NCBI RefSeq assembly: GCF_004519545.1
Contig: NZ_SDKM01000005.1
Span: 59,438-123,437, forward strand
Reading direction: 5' to 3'
Origin: Nocardioides guangzhouensis
GTDB lineage: Bacteria; Actinomycetota; Actinomycetes; Propionibacteriales; Nocardioidaceae
DNA: 64,000 nucleotides
Part shown: positions 14,375 through 22,172 of the stretch, in pieces
Layout: each line of letters opens with the position of its first letter
Position numbering within the stretch: position 1 is the stretch's first letter
The notes under the pieces: model-generated
Database searches by the model: none
What the model was told of the DNA's origin: nothing
Seen by the model: the letters and a program-made list of their open reading frames with translations, nothing else
Translations under genes and position numbers: made by a program

Positions 14375-14432
14375 TCAGGGTGCGAGGTCAGGGCGTCGCC
14401 CCGATGTGTGCCCAGCCGGTCCCGCCCAGGCT
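14375..14432 (+). promoter_or_regulatory. Promoter of ABC exporter operon with variant 17-bp palindrome
   Basis: Half-sites are TCAGGGTG (14375-14382) and the palindrome TCAGGGCG-T-CGCCCCGA (14388-14404). A -10-like CAGGCT follows at 14427-14432 after exactly 22 bp. The 13-bp offset between the first two half-sites matches the site at 8083-8112. Together they define a two-member variant of the wider 17-bp palindrome promoter class. Confidence 0.6.
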
Positions 14433-14533
14433 TGACGCATGTTCGCGATGGCGCTCGTGGTCAGACCAGTCGCGGTGGCGGCCGCCTCCTGACCGCCTGG
14501 TCGTCGACGTACCACCTCATCGAGGAGCTTGCC

Positions 14534-15430
14534 ATGATCACCGTCGACTCACTGTCCAAGAAGTACGGCGGCCGCACCGTCGTCGACAACATCAGCTTCA
14601 CCGCTCGAGCCGGCCGTGTGACCGGCTTCCTGGGCCCGAACGGGGCCGGCAAGTCGACCTCGATGCGGATGATGGTCGGCCTGACCCGGCCCAACTCTGG
14701 CAACGCCACCATCTCCGGTCGCAGGTTCGCCGACCTCCCGAACCCGGGACTGGAGGTCGGTGTGATGCTGGACGCCTCGGCCCAGCACGCTGGACGCACC
14801 GGTCGTGAGGTCCTCACCCTCGCGCAGCAGATGATCGGGCTACCGACGCGGCGTGTCGAGGAGGCACTCGACCTGGTGAGCCTGACCGAGACCGACGCGA
14901 ACCGACGGGTCGGCGGCTACTCGCTGGGGATGCGTCAACGACTCGGCATCGCGGTCGCCCTGATCGGCAGACCATCGGTGCTGATCCTCGACGAACCGGC
15001 CAACGGGCTCGATCCGGCCGGCATCCGGTGGATGCGCGACCTGCTCCGCGACTACGCGGACGACGGAGGGACCGTCCTGTTGTCGTCACACCTGCTCCAC
15101 GAGATCGAGGTCATCGCCGACGACATCGTGATGATCGGGGGCGGCCGCATCGTCTCCCAGGGTTCGCTGGCGGAGCTGCTGCGCGCTGCGGGGAGCATCG
15201 TCCGGGCGCAGGACCCGGATGCTCTCGAGCGGGCCCTCAGCGGGTCCGGCTTCGTCACCACGCGTTCCGAGGACGGTTCCCTGCGATCCGACGCCGACCC
15301 CACGACCGTCGGACTGGTCGCGCGGGAGTCCTACCTGGCCCTCATCGAGCTGCGCACCGCCGAGGGCGGTCTCGAGGACGTGTTCCTCCAGCTCACCTCC
15401 GACACCGAACGAGAAGGGAGAGCAGCATGA
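14534..15430 (+). CDS. ABC-2 type exporter, ATP-binding subunit
   Basis: This 298-residue ATPase has a Walker A (GPNGAGKST), a signature region (GGYSLGMRQRLGIAVAL, in which LGMRQ replaces the standard LSGGQ), a Walker B (LILDEPANGLDP) and a switch His (LLSSHLLHE). This is the drug/bacitracin-type exporter family. The permease gene overlaps its stop (ATGA), so the two form one transporter. The C-terminal 60 residues form the usual DrrA-like extension. The substrate cannot be told from sequence. Confidence 0.9.
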   Translation: MITVDSLSKKYGGRTVVDNISFTARAGRVTGFLGPNGAGKSTSMRMMVGLTRPNSGNATISGRRFADLPNPGLEVGVMLDASAQHAGRTGREVLTLAQQMIGLPTRRVEEALDLVSLTETDANRRVGGYSLGMRQRLGIAVALIGRPSVLILDEPANGLDPAGIRWMRDLLRDYADDGGTVLLSSHLLHEIEVIADDIVMIGGGRIVSQGSLAELLRAAGSIVRAQDPDALERALSGSGFVTTRSEDGSLRSDADPTTVGLVARESYLALIELRTAEGGLEDVFLQLTSDTEREGRAA

Positions 15431-16221
15431 CCACCAAGGCCCTCGACCCTGTGCGGGTGCAGGCATCCGCGCGCCAGGTGTCCCTGTCGCGGGTGACCTA
15501 CGTCGAGCTGGGCAAGATGTTCGACACCCGATCCGGTTTCTGGCTGATGTCGAGCATCGTCATCGCTGCCCTGCTGTCCACGGTGGCGACGATCCTGTTC
15601 GCGCCCGACGCGGAGCTGACCTTCTACACGTTCGCCGAGGCGATCGGGTTCCCGATGACCGTCATCCTGCCGATCATCGCCCTCCTGTCGATCACGAGCG
15701 AGTGGACCCAACGCAGCGGTCTGACGACGTTCACGCTGGTGCCCCACCGGAACTGGGTCATCCTGGCCAAGGTCATCGCCTCGGTGGCCGTGGGAGTCGT
15801 GTCGATGCTCGTCGCCCTCGCCATCGGAGTCGTCGGCAACCTGGTCGGAACCGCGATCACCCGCACGGACCGGGTGTGGGACGTCTCCGTCGCCCACTTC
15901 CTGCTCATCGTGCTGGGGAGCCTCTTGTGCCTGCTGACCGGCACCACGTTCGGCATCCTGTTCCGGAGCACGCCGGTGGCGCTGGTGGCCTACTTCGTCT
16001 ACTCACTCGTGCTGCCCACCCTGTTCGGGATCCTGGCGTCCAGCCAGGAGCGGTTCCTGGAGCTGCAGCCGTGGGTGGACGCCAGCAACGCGCAGGCCCC
16101 GCTCTTCGACGGGTCCATCGCGGGTGACCAGTGGGCGCACCTCGCGGCCACCGCCGTCGCCTGGCTCCTCCTGCCGGCGCTCGTCGGCCTCCGACTGATC
16201 GCGAGGTCGGAGGTGAGGTGA
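15427..16221 (+). CDS. ABC-2 type exporter, permease subunit
   Basis: This 264-residue protein has about six membrane segments, for example WLMSSIVIAALLSTVATILF, TVILPIIALLSITSEW, VIASVAVGVVSMLVALAIGV and FLLIVLGSLLCLLTGTTFGI. The SEWTQRSGLTTFTLVPHR stretch is typical of permeases paired with DrrA/BcrA-like ATPases. It overlaps the ATPase gene by 4 bp and ends before a convergent gene pair. Confidence 0.85.
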   Translation: MTTKALDPVRVQASARQVSLSRVTYVELGKMFDTRSGFWLMSSIVIAALLSTVATILFAPDAELTFYTFAEAIGFPMTVILPIIALLSITSEWTQRSGLTTFTLVPHRNWVILAKVIASVAVGVVSMLVALAIGVVGNLVGTAITRTDRVWDVSVAHFLLIVLGSLLCLLTGTTFGILFRSTPVALVAYFVYSLVLPTLFGILASSQERFLELQPWVDASNAQAPLFDGSIAGDQWAHLAATAVAWLLLPALVGLRLIARSEVR

Positions 16222-16312
16222 GCGGTGCAGCCCATCCGTACGCCGGAGGGCGCGAGCCCCGTTCCCGGCAGGGCTCACGCACCGTGAGGTCGCGAGGTGA
16301 CGGTCCGCCGGT

Positions 16313-16858
16313 TCAGGCCACGACCATGGCGCCCATGCCGACGGCCATCGCCCAGGAGGCAATCCGTGCAGCCGGGGCGGACGCGTCGGAGGGCAGGCGC
16401 CGGCGCGAGACCGCCCAGGCGCCGACCAGGAGGAGGGTCACGGCGCCGAGGACGAGCTGGTGGTCCTCGTGGCCCGGGATCGCGGCATGCATCCCGGCGT
16501 GCAGCCCGTGCTCCCCCGGTTCCGGCGCGCCGTGCCCCGAGGCGGCGAGCAGGAGGGGGAGCGCCATGAGCATCACCAGTCCGCTGCACACGGCGACGTC
16601 GAGCGAGCAGGCCCGCCCCTCGCTGTCGCGCGTGCGGGACAGCACGACCGCCGTGGCGGCGAGCGCGACGGCGCAGCCGAGGGCGACCGGCACCGAGTGA
16701 CCGGCCACGACCAGGGCCGCCATGGTCGCGACGACGACGGCATGACCGGTCCGGCTCGCACGGGAGCGGGCGCCCGAGAGCATGACCAGGGCGGCGACCA
16801 GGCAGGCGAGCCCGGCCAGCAGGTGCAGGTCGGCCGGGTGGAGGTCGATCAGTGACAC
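16313..16858 (-). CDS. Small multi-pass membrane protein of unknown function
   Basis: This 181-residue hydrophobic protein has about five predicted membrane helices, and I cannot assign it to a family. A His-rich loop (HGLHAGMHAAIPGHEDHQ) lies between helices 4 and 5 and could bind metal. The GTG start at 16858 overlaps the end of the copper amine oxidase gene by 10 bp, so it is co-translated with it. The coupling and the His-rich loop make a role in copper supply or assembly of the amine oxidase worth considering, but this is inference. Confidence 0.65.
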   Translation of the reverse strand: MSLIDLHPADLHLLAGLACLVAALVMLSGARSRASRTGHAVVVATMAALVVAGHSVPVALGCAVALAATAVVLSRTRDSEGRACSLDVAVCSGLVMLMALPLLLAASGHGAPEPGEHGLHAGMHAAIPGHEDHQLVLGAVTLLLVGAWAVSRRRLPSDASAPAARIASWAMAVGMGAMVVA

Positions 16859-18780
16859 GACGACCCCTCCGTGAGGCAGTGCTTCGACGCGGGCTCGGGC
16901 ACGTCGAGCGCGGGGTTGCGGTCGAAGAAGCCCACCGGCTTCATCACGAACCCGGTGTGGTCGACCGGCATGATCGGCCAGTCCTCCGGCCGCGGGAAGT
17001 GGGTCAGACCGAACGTGTGCCACAGCACGATGTCGGTGCCGTCGATGTCGCGGTCCGCACGCACCCAGGTGTCGATCCCGGTGTTGCCGGGGTTCTGGTT
17101 GACGTACTGACCCGACGGGTAGCGCTCCGCGTCGGCCTGCGCGGTCACCCACAGGTGCCGGGTCGTGAACGCCGCGCGTCGTGCGATCGAGGACGCCGGG
17201 TCCGCCAGCAGCGTGGGCAGACCCTCGGGGTGAAGGGCGTAGGCGACCGGCTGGCCCAGGCGGTTGGTGCGCTCCGGGTTGCTCACCTGCCAGACCCGGC
17301 CGACCGAGCCGTCGGCGAGCCGGGCACCCTCGGACTCGCGCCGCAACCGGGTGACCGCGCGGGTGAAGCCGTTGCCGTGGGGGTTCTCCGGCCCGATCGG
17401 AACCCGGGCCGCGTCGACCTCGTCGACGCAATTGCCGACGCCGTCGAGCATCATGTCGAGCCGCGCGGAGAACAGGTGCTGGTGGTACGGCGCTCCGACC
17501 CCCGGCGCGATCTCGCTCGCCCACGGGTACGGCGACCCGTCCGGCCGCGGGCCCGGGTACGCCGACGCGAACACCACGCCGGTCGCCTTGCAGTCGAGCT
17601 CGATGGTGCCGTCGAGGTAGAGGTACCAGTAGAACCCGTAGTCGTAGTTGCCGACGGTGATGAAGAACGACACGACCAGGCGGCGCTGGCGGCGGACCGA
17701 GCTGGTCCCGTTGTAGGCGTCGGTGTGCTTCCACAGCACGCCGTCGTCCTCCTCGTGCATGCAGATCGCGTTCGGCAGGTGGCGGGGGTTGCCGTCGTCG
17801 TCCGCGATGACCGCGTCGACGTAGTGGATCTCGCCGAGGCAGTCGCAGCCGAGGCGCAGCGCGTTGGCCTCCTTGCCGAGGGAGTACTCGCCGGCGTCGA
17901 AGTAGTTCTGCCAGAAGCGCACCGGCGACGGGTCGCCGTACGGGACGACCATCTCGGCGATCGACGCGCGGTAGACGATCGGCCGCACGCGGCCGCCGTC
18001 CTCGAAGCCCACCTGGTGCAGGGTCAGCCCCTCGACCTGGTCGAACCCGATCCGGAACTCCCACTTCTCCCAGCGGACGACGTCCCCCTCCACCGTGAAG
18101 CTGGCGCCCTCCGGCTGGGTGATCTCGATCGGGCGCTGGCTGGTGCGGGGTGGCACGGACGCCGGCTGGAAGTCGGCCCGCTCGGTCGGCAGCGGGAAGA
18201 TGCCGTCGTCGACGAGCTCGACCACCTCGGCGGTGACCAGGTCGACGTACGCGACCAGGCCGTCGATCGGGTGCGCCCAGATGTTGTCGCTGTCGTCCAG
18301 CTGGAGGAAGGACAGGCAGCGCACCAGCCGCCGGCCCTCCTCGCCGGGGAGGTCGAAGCACCCGGCGCTGAGCGCGGAGACCCGGATCCGCTCGGGCTCG
18401 GTCAGGCCGCGCTCGGCCATCGCCGCGCACCAGCCCTGGTCGGCCCAGAGCACCTGCTCGACCAGGTCGAACTCCTCGCCCATGATCGGCGGCTGGCCCT
18501 CGGCCACCACGTCGACCGTGCGCCGCCCGACCACGTCCTCGCGGTCCAGGGAGACGACGACCTCCTCCACCGCTCCGGTGTCCCGGTCCAGCAGGGTGGT
18601 GCGGACCCGCCGGTCGAGCGGGTCGCCTGGCTGCCACGCGAGCACGTCGCGCTTGGCCGGCTCCTCCAGCATCACGAGGGGGAAGCGGGTGGTGCTGCCG
18701 ACCAGCCCGGCCTTGTCCAGGATCGTGCGGTTCCGCGCGATCTCGTCGCCGGTCAGGCGGTCCAGGGGGTGGCTGGTCAC
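16849..18780 (-). CDS. Copper-containing primary amine oxidase (TPQ type)
   Basis: This 643-residue copper amine oxidase oxidatively deaminates primary amines to aldehyde, ammonia and hydrogen peroxide. The topaquinone precursor is Tyr379 in VGNYDYG. The catalytic base is Asp295 in YFDAGEYSLG. The copper ligands are the two His in YHQHLFSARLD and the distal His in FGLTHFPRPEDWP. Length and residue spacing track the Arthrobacter phenylethylamine/histamine oxidases closely. No signal peptide is visible, so it should be cytoplasmic. GTG start; it overlaps the stop of the permease gene (GTGA). With the divergent aldehyde dehydrogenase it forms the first two steps of amine catabolism. The amine is not fixed by sequence; histamine is favoured from the downstream genes. 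Confidence 0.9.
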   Translation of the reverse strand: MTSHPLDRLTGDEIARNRTILDKAGLVGSTTRFPLVMLEEPAKRDVLAWQPGDPLDRRVRTTLLDRDTGAVEEVVVSLDREDVVGRRTVDVVAEGQPPIMGEEFDLVEQVLWADQGWCAAMAERGLTEPERIRVSALSAGCFDLPGEEGRRLVRCLSFLQLDDSDNIWAHPIDGLVAYVDLVTAEVVELVDDGIFPLPTERADFQPASVPPRTSQRPIEITQPEGASFTVEGDVVRWEKWEFRIGFDQVEGLTLHQVGFEDGGRVRPIVYRASIAEMVVPYGDPSPVRFWQNYFDAGEYSLGKEANALRLGCDCLGEIHYVDAVIADDDGNPRHLPNAICMHEEDDGVLWKHTDAYNGTSSVRRQRRLVVSFFITVGNYDYGFYWYLYLDGTIELDCKATGVVFASAYPGPRPDGSPYPWASEIAPGVGAPYHQHLFSARLDMMLDGVGNCVDEVDAARVPIGPENPHGNGFTRAVTRLRRESEGARLADGSVGRVWQVSNPERTNRLGQPVAYALHPEGLPTLLADPASSIARRAAFTTRHLWVTAQADAERYPSGQYVNQNPGNTGIDTWVRADRDIDGTDIVLWHTFGLTHFPRPEDWPIMPVDHTGFVMKPVGFFDRNPALDVPEPASKHCLTEGSSCH

Positions 18781-20327
18781 GGCGTGACTCCTTCGACCAG
18801 GGACTGCGGGGCGGGAGCGGGCGCGGGCGCGGTCGCCTCCACGTCACGGCGGACCCGGGCGCCGCGCACGTAGCCGACGACGCCGAGCACGAGCAGCACG
18901 GCGAGGGTGCCGAGCGTGAAGACCTCGAACCGGGCCTGGCTGACGCCCCAGTAATCCTCGAACGGGTAGTCGATCCCGAACGCCGCCTCGAGCGTGCCCG
19001 GGAAGACCGCGACCCAGGAGCCGAGCAGGACCCAGGCGAAGCAGATCGAGCCCAGGATCGCGAACCCGCGGTCGGACACCGGCACCCGGAACGGGCGCTC
19101 GACGTCGGGGTACTTGCTGCGCAGCCGGACGGCGGCTGGCAGCACCAGCAGGTAGCTGAGCAGGAACGTCGAGATCGAGATCGTCAGCACCACGCCGAAG
19201 ACCGCGGCGCTGGAGCCGGTCAGCTGCATGGCGGCCAGCAGGAACGCGGTCGCCACCACTCCGGAGAGGAGGTTGACCCGCACCGGGGTGCCCAGGCTGC
19301 GGTGGAACCGGCCGAAGAAGCCCCCGAAGAAGGAGCCGTCCGCGGCGGCCATGGCCTGCATCCGGTCGGAGATGATCATCCACGCGGAGCCCTGGCTCAT
19401 CAGGATGAACACGAACGCGGCGGCGGTGACCTTGAGCATCCCGTCGGCGGCCGGGCCGTAGACGGAGAACACGGTGCCGACGGCGTCGAGCAGGCCGCCG
19501 ATGCCGGTGATCTCGCCCTTGGGCACGACGATCAGGATCGCCAGCATCGGCACGAGGTAGCAGAGGGCGGCGGCCGCGCACGAGCGGGCGATCGAGACCG
19601 GCACGTCGCGGGCGGGGTTCTCCATCTCGCCGGCCGCGCTGTTGGACGACTCGAAGCCGAGGTAGGCGAACAGCAGGATCGGCACCGACCCGAACAGGCC
19701 GATCAGGGTCGGGCTGAAGTCGCCGGCGCCGAGGCCGGACACGCCGTGCTGGAACGCGTAGATCGCGGTGGTGAGCACGAAGAACGCGAGCAGGGCGACC
19801 TTGAGGATCGCGCCGAGCGTGGGCAGCCACTTGCCGCGCTGCAGGCTGATGATCGCGGCGGTCACGGTGATCCAGATGAACACGATCTTGAACGCGTAGT
19901 CCCAGAACGAGCCGGCGCGCATGGGCACCAGGTAGGTGCTCCACGTCTCGGCCGCCAGGAACGCCATCGAGCCGCCGACCCACACGGGCTGGGTGACCCA
20001 GGTCAGGATCGACGCGATCGCGGCGGCCGGGCGGCCGAAGGCGTCCCGCACCCAGGTGTAGGCGCCGCCCTCCTCGCTGAACGCGGCGCCGACCTCGGCG
20101 AAGATCAGGCCGTAGGGGAGCAGGAACGAGACCGCCAGGACCAGGGCCCAGGTGAACGCCTCGGCGCCGTACGTCGACACCTGGCCGAGCGTCTCGAGGC
20201 CGACCACCGCGGCGATCAGGAGGAAGACGATGTCGAAGCGGCGCAGGGTCTTCTTGAGGTGGGCTTCCTGCTCGACCGCGAGGGCCGTGGAGGCGGGCAG
20301 CGGGGGAGGGGTGGCACTGGTCGTCAT
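18777..20327 (-). CDS. APC-superfamily amino acid/amine permease
   Basis: About 516 residues with twelve hydrophobic segments form an APC (amino acid-polyamine-organocation) transporter. The first helix carries the family-typical stretch DIVFLLIAAVVGLETLG, and the GAFSEEGGAY-like region reads AAFSEEGGAYTWVRDAFG. The ATG at 20327 was chosen because it has a GGGAG ahead and gives the standard N-terminus; a longer frame starts in the intergenic operator region. It probably imports the amine used by the oxidase encoded just downstream, with which it overlaps by 4 bp. Confidence 0.85.
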   Translation of the reverse strand: MTTSATPPPLPASTALAVEQEAHLKKTLRRFDIVFLLIAAVVGLETLGQVSTYGAEAFTWALVLAVSFLLPYGLIFAEVGAAFSEEGGAYTWVRDAFGRPAAAIASILTWVTQPVWVGGSMAFLAAETWSTYLVPMRAGSFWDYAFKIVFIWITVTAAIISLQRGKWLPTLGAILKVALLAFFVLTTAIYAFQHGVSGLGAGDFSPTLIGLFGSVPILLFAYLGFESSNSAAGEMENPARDVPVSIARSCAAAALCYLVPMLAILIVVPKGEITGIGGLLDAVGTVFSVYGPAADGMLKVTAAAFVFILMSQGSAWMIISDRMQAMAAADGSFFGGFFGRFHRSLGTPVRVNLLSGVVATAFLLAAMQLTGSSAAVFGVVLTISISTFLLSYLLVLPAAVRLRSKYPDVERPFRVPVSDRGFAILGSICFAWVLLGSWVAVFPGTLEAAFGIDYPFEDYWGVSQARFEVFTLGTLAVLLVLGVVGYVRGARVRRDVEATAPAPAPAPQSLVEGVTP

Positions 20328-20346
20328 CGGGGTGGCTCCCATCGAG

Positions 20347-20370
20347 TTCTTTGCGACGTACCTCAAAGAA
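20347..20370. promoter_or_regulatory. Palindrome TTCTTTG-N10-CAAAGAA upstream of amine permease
   Basis: A perfect 7-bp inverted repeat with a 10-bp spacer lies just upstream of the permease start, in an AT-richer divergent control region. It is a plausible operator for the TetR- or LysR-type regulator encoded next door. Confidence 0.45.
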
Positions 20371-20373
20371 TCC

Positions 20374-20387
20374 TGTGGTGCACGACA
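20374..20387. promoter_or_regulatory. Palindrome TGTSGTGCACSACA in divergent region
   Basis: TGTGGTGCACGACA is a 14-bp dyad around GTGCAC, imperfect only at one symmetric pair. It lies between the other two dyads of this 108-bp divergent region and is a second operator candidate. Confidence 0.4.
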
Positions 20388-20416
20388 CAAGGGAAGCCCT
20401 GTGAGCATGGCATTTC

Positions 20417-20433
20417 TTGATGGCGTGCATCAA
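20417..20433. promoter_or_regulatory. Palindrome TTGATG-GCGTG-CATCAA at tetR start
   Basis: A perfect 6-bp dyad with a 5-bp spacer ends two bases before the TetR ATG. This position is typical for autoregulation by a TetR-family repressor. Confidence 0.5.
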
Positions 20434-20435
20434 TA

Positions 20436-21101
20436 ATGTCGCTCATGGCCCGACCCAAGGAGCAGGCCGCCCGGCGGCAGGAGCTGGTGGCGGCAGCCGG
20501 TCGCGCGATCGTCGAGCGCGGCGTGCGCGGGCTGCGGGTGAAGGACGTCGCGGCCCAGGCCGGGATCTCCGCCGGGCTGGTGAGCTACTACTACCCGGAC
20601 CTCGGCGACCTGCTCGTCGACGTGCACGAGCACTCGGTGGACCGGTTCTACTGGTCGCGCATGCGCCAGGTCGAAGGGGTCCCCGACAGCCCCGGCCGGC
20701 TGCGTGCGCTGGCCGGCGGCGGGCTGCCGTCGGGGCCGGACGACGAGCTCTGCCTCATGCTCTACGAGCTCCACCTGCACGCCGCCCGCGACCGCACCCA
20801 TGCCGCGCTGATGACGTCGCTGTTCGACCGCGAGGTGTCGCTCTACGTGATGGTGCTCCAGCAGGGCGAGGCGGCCGGGGAGCTGGTGCTCGCCGCGCCC
20901 GCGCTCGACGTGGCCACCAACGCCGTGGCGCTCGAGGACGCCTACGGCCTGCACATCGTGGCCCGCAACACGCGTGTCGACCCGCGCCGGGCGCGGGTGC
21001 TGCTGCTGTCCTACCTGGCGCAGGCGACGGGCGCCGACCTCGGTTCCGGCGACGAGCTCGCGTCGAGCGCACGCACCACCCCCCGGGATGCGCAAGGATG
21101 A
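20436..21101 (+). CDS. TetR-family transcriptional regulator
   Basis: This 221-residue protein has an N-terminal HTH (VAAAGRAIVERGVRGLRVKDV, AGISAGLVSYYYPDLGDLLV) of the TetR type and a helical C-terminal ligand domain. It is transcribed divergently from the permease/amine oxidase operon and just after a palindrome, so it probably represses both directions until the amine or its aldehyde is present. ATG at 20436 or 20445; the shorter form is equally possible. A LysR gene overlaps its stop. Confidence 0.85.
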   Translation: MSLMARPKEQAARRQELVAAAGRAIVERGVRGLRVKDVAAQAGISAGLVSYYYPDLGDLLVDVHEHSVDRFYWSRMRQVEGVPDSPGRLRALAGGGLPSGPDDELCLMLYELHLHAARDRTHAALMTSLFDREVSLYVMVLQQGEAAGELVLAAPALDVATNAVALEDAYGLHIVARNTRVDPRRARVLLLSYLAQATGADLGSGDELASSARTTPRDAQG

Positions 21102-22027
21102 CCGGCATGTCCGACGCGGGCTTCACGCTCGTCCAGCTCCGCTACTTCGCGGCCGCCGCGGAGCTCGGCAGCATGACCGCCGCCGCCCGGCAGCTCAACG
21201 TGTCCCAGTCGGCCGTGTCGACGGCCGTGGCCCAGCTCGAGAAGGAGCTCGGCGTCCAGCTGCTGCTCCGTCACCACGCCCGGGGGCTGACCCTCACCGC
21301 GGCCGGCCAGGAGTTCCTCCACGAGCTCCGCAGCTACCTCGTGCACACCAGCGAGCTCGCTGAGACCGCCCGCAGCGCGGGCGAGGCGCTGGTCGGTGAG
21401 CTGACGATCGGGTGCTTCTCGACGCTGGGGCCGTTCGAGCTGCCGCGGATGCTCAGCGCCTGCGAACGCGACCACCCGGACATCCGGGTCTCGGTGATCG
21501 AGGCCGAGCACGCCGCGCTCAAGCAGGCGCTGCGCGACGGCCGGTGCGAGCTGGCCCTGATGTACGGCTACGACCTCGACGACGACATCGACCACGTCCG
21601 GGTCGGGGACGCCGCCCCCTACGTGCTGGTGGGCAAGGGGCACCGGCTCGCCCGGCGGAAGCGGGTGGCGCTTGCCGAGCTGGCCGACGACCCGATGGTG
21701 CTCCTCGAGCTGCCCCACAGCAGCGACTACCTCGAGCGGCTGGTGGCCTCGGTCGGCATCCGGCCGCTGGTGCGGCACCGGACCGCGGGCTTCGAGACCG
21801 TGCGCGCGCTGGTGGCGCGGGGTCACGGCTGGTCGGTGCTCAACCAGCGCCCGGCGAGCCCGGTGACGTACGACGGCGCCGAGGTCGTGACGCTCGAGAT
21901 CACGGACCCGGTCGAACCGCTCGCCGTCGTCCTCGCGTCGATGTCCGGCGTCCGGCTCACCCGTCGTGCCCAGGCGTTCATCCGGAGCTCCGGCCGGGCG
22001 GCGCGTGAGGCCAGGGCAGGCCGCTGA
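21098..22027 (+). CDS. LysR-family transcriptional regulator
   Basis: This 309-residue LTTR has its HTH in LRYFAAAAELGSMTAAARQL followed by NVSQSAVSTAVAQLEKELG, and a periplasmic-binding-protein-like effector domain after about residue 90 (GELTIGCFSTLGPFELPRML). The start overlaps the tetR stop (ATGA), so the two regulators are co-expressed. Its downstream neighbour is the aldehyde dehydrogenase operon, with a 24-bp palindrome between them. It may activate that operon in response to a pathway acid, but the ligand is unknown. Confidence 0.87.
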   Translation: MTGMSDAGFTLVQLRYFAAAAELGSMTAAARQLNVSQSAVSTAVAQLEKELGVQLLLRHHARGLTLTAAGQEFLHELRSYLVHTSELAETARSAGEALVGELTIGCFSTLGPFELPRMLSACERDHPDIRVSVIEAEHAALKQALRDGRCELALMYGYDLDDDIDHVRVGDAAPYVLVGKGHRLARRKRVALAELADDPMVLLELPHSSDYLERLVASVGIRPLVRHRTAGFETVRALVARGHGWSVLNQRPASPVTYDGAEVVTLEITDPVEPLAVVLASMSGVRLTRRAQAFIRSSGRAAREARAGR

Positions 22028-22090
22028 CCGGCGCCGCCCCGTCCGGCGCGGAACGATGCCGACCGACCATCTGCAGAACCGATGACCTGA

Positions 22091-22114
22091 TCCGGAAACC
22101 TGCGCTTTTCCGGA
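22091..22114. promoter_or_regulatory. 24-bp palindrome TCCGGAAA-N8-TTTCCGGA
   Basis: A perfect 8-bp inverted repeat with an 8-bp spacer lies 58 bp upstream of the aldehyde dehydrogenase start. It is the best operator candidate for the six-gene amine operon. Confidence 0.55.
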
Positions 22115-22172
22115 AGCCCGCGCCCGTCCATCCTCGGCAGCACCGAGCACGACGGACGACGAGGAGACGACC

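Noticed and set aside
14448..14492. 14-codon ORF ahead of the ABC exporter as a leader peptide
   Set aside because: Its ATG would be about 8 bp inside the transcript, there is no ribosome site, and its content is unremarkable.
16852..18873. 673-codon open frame opposite the copper amine oxidase
   Set aside because: The sense protein has all copper and topaquinone residues; the opposite frame shows only repetitive charged residues.
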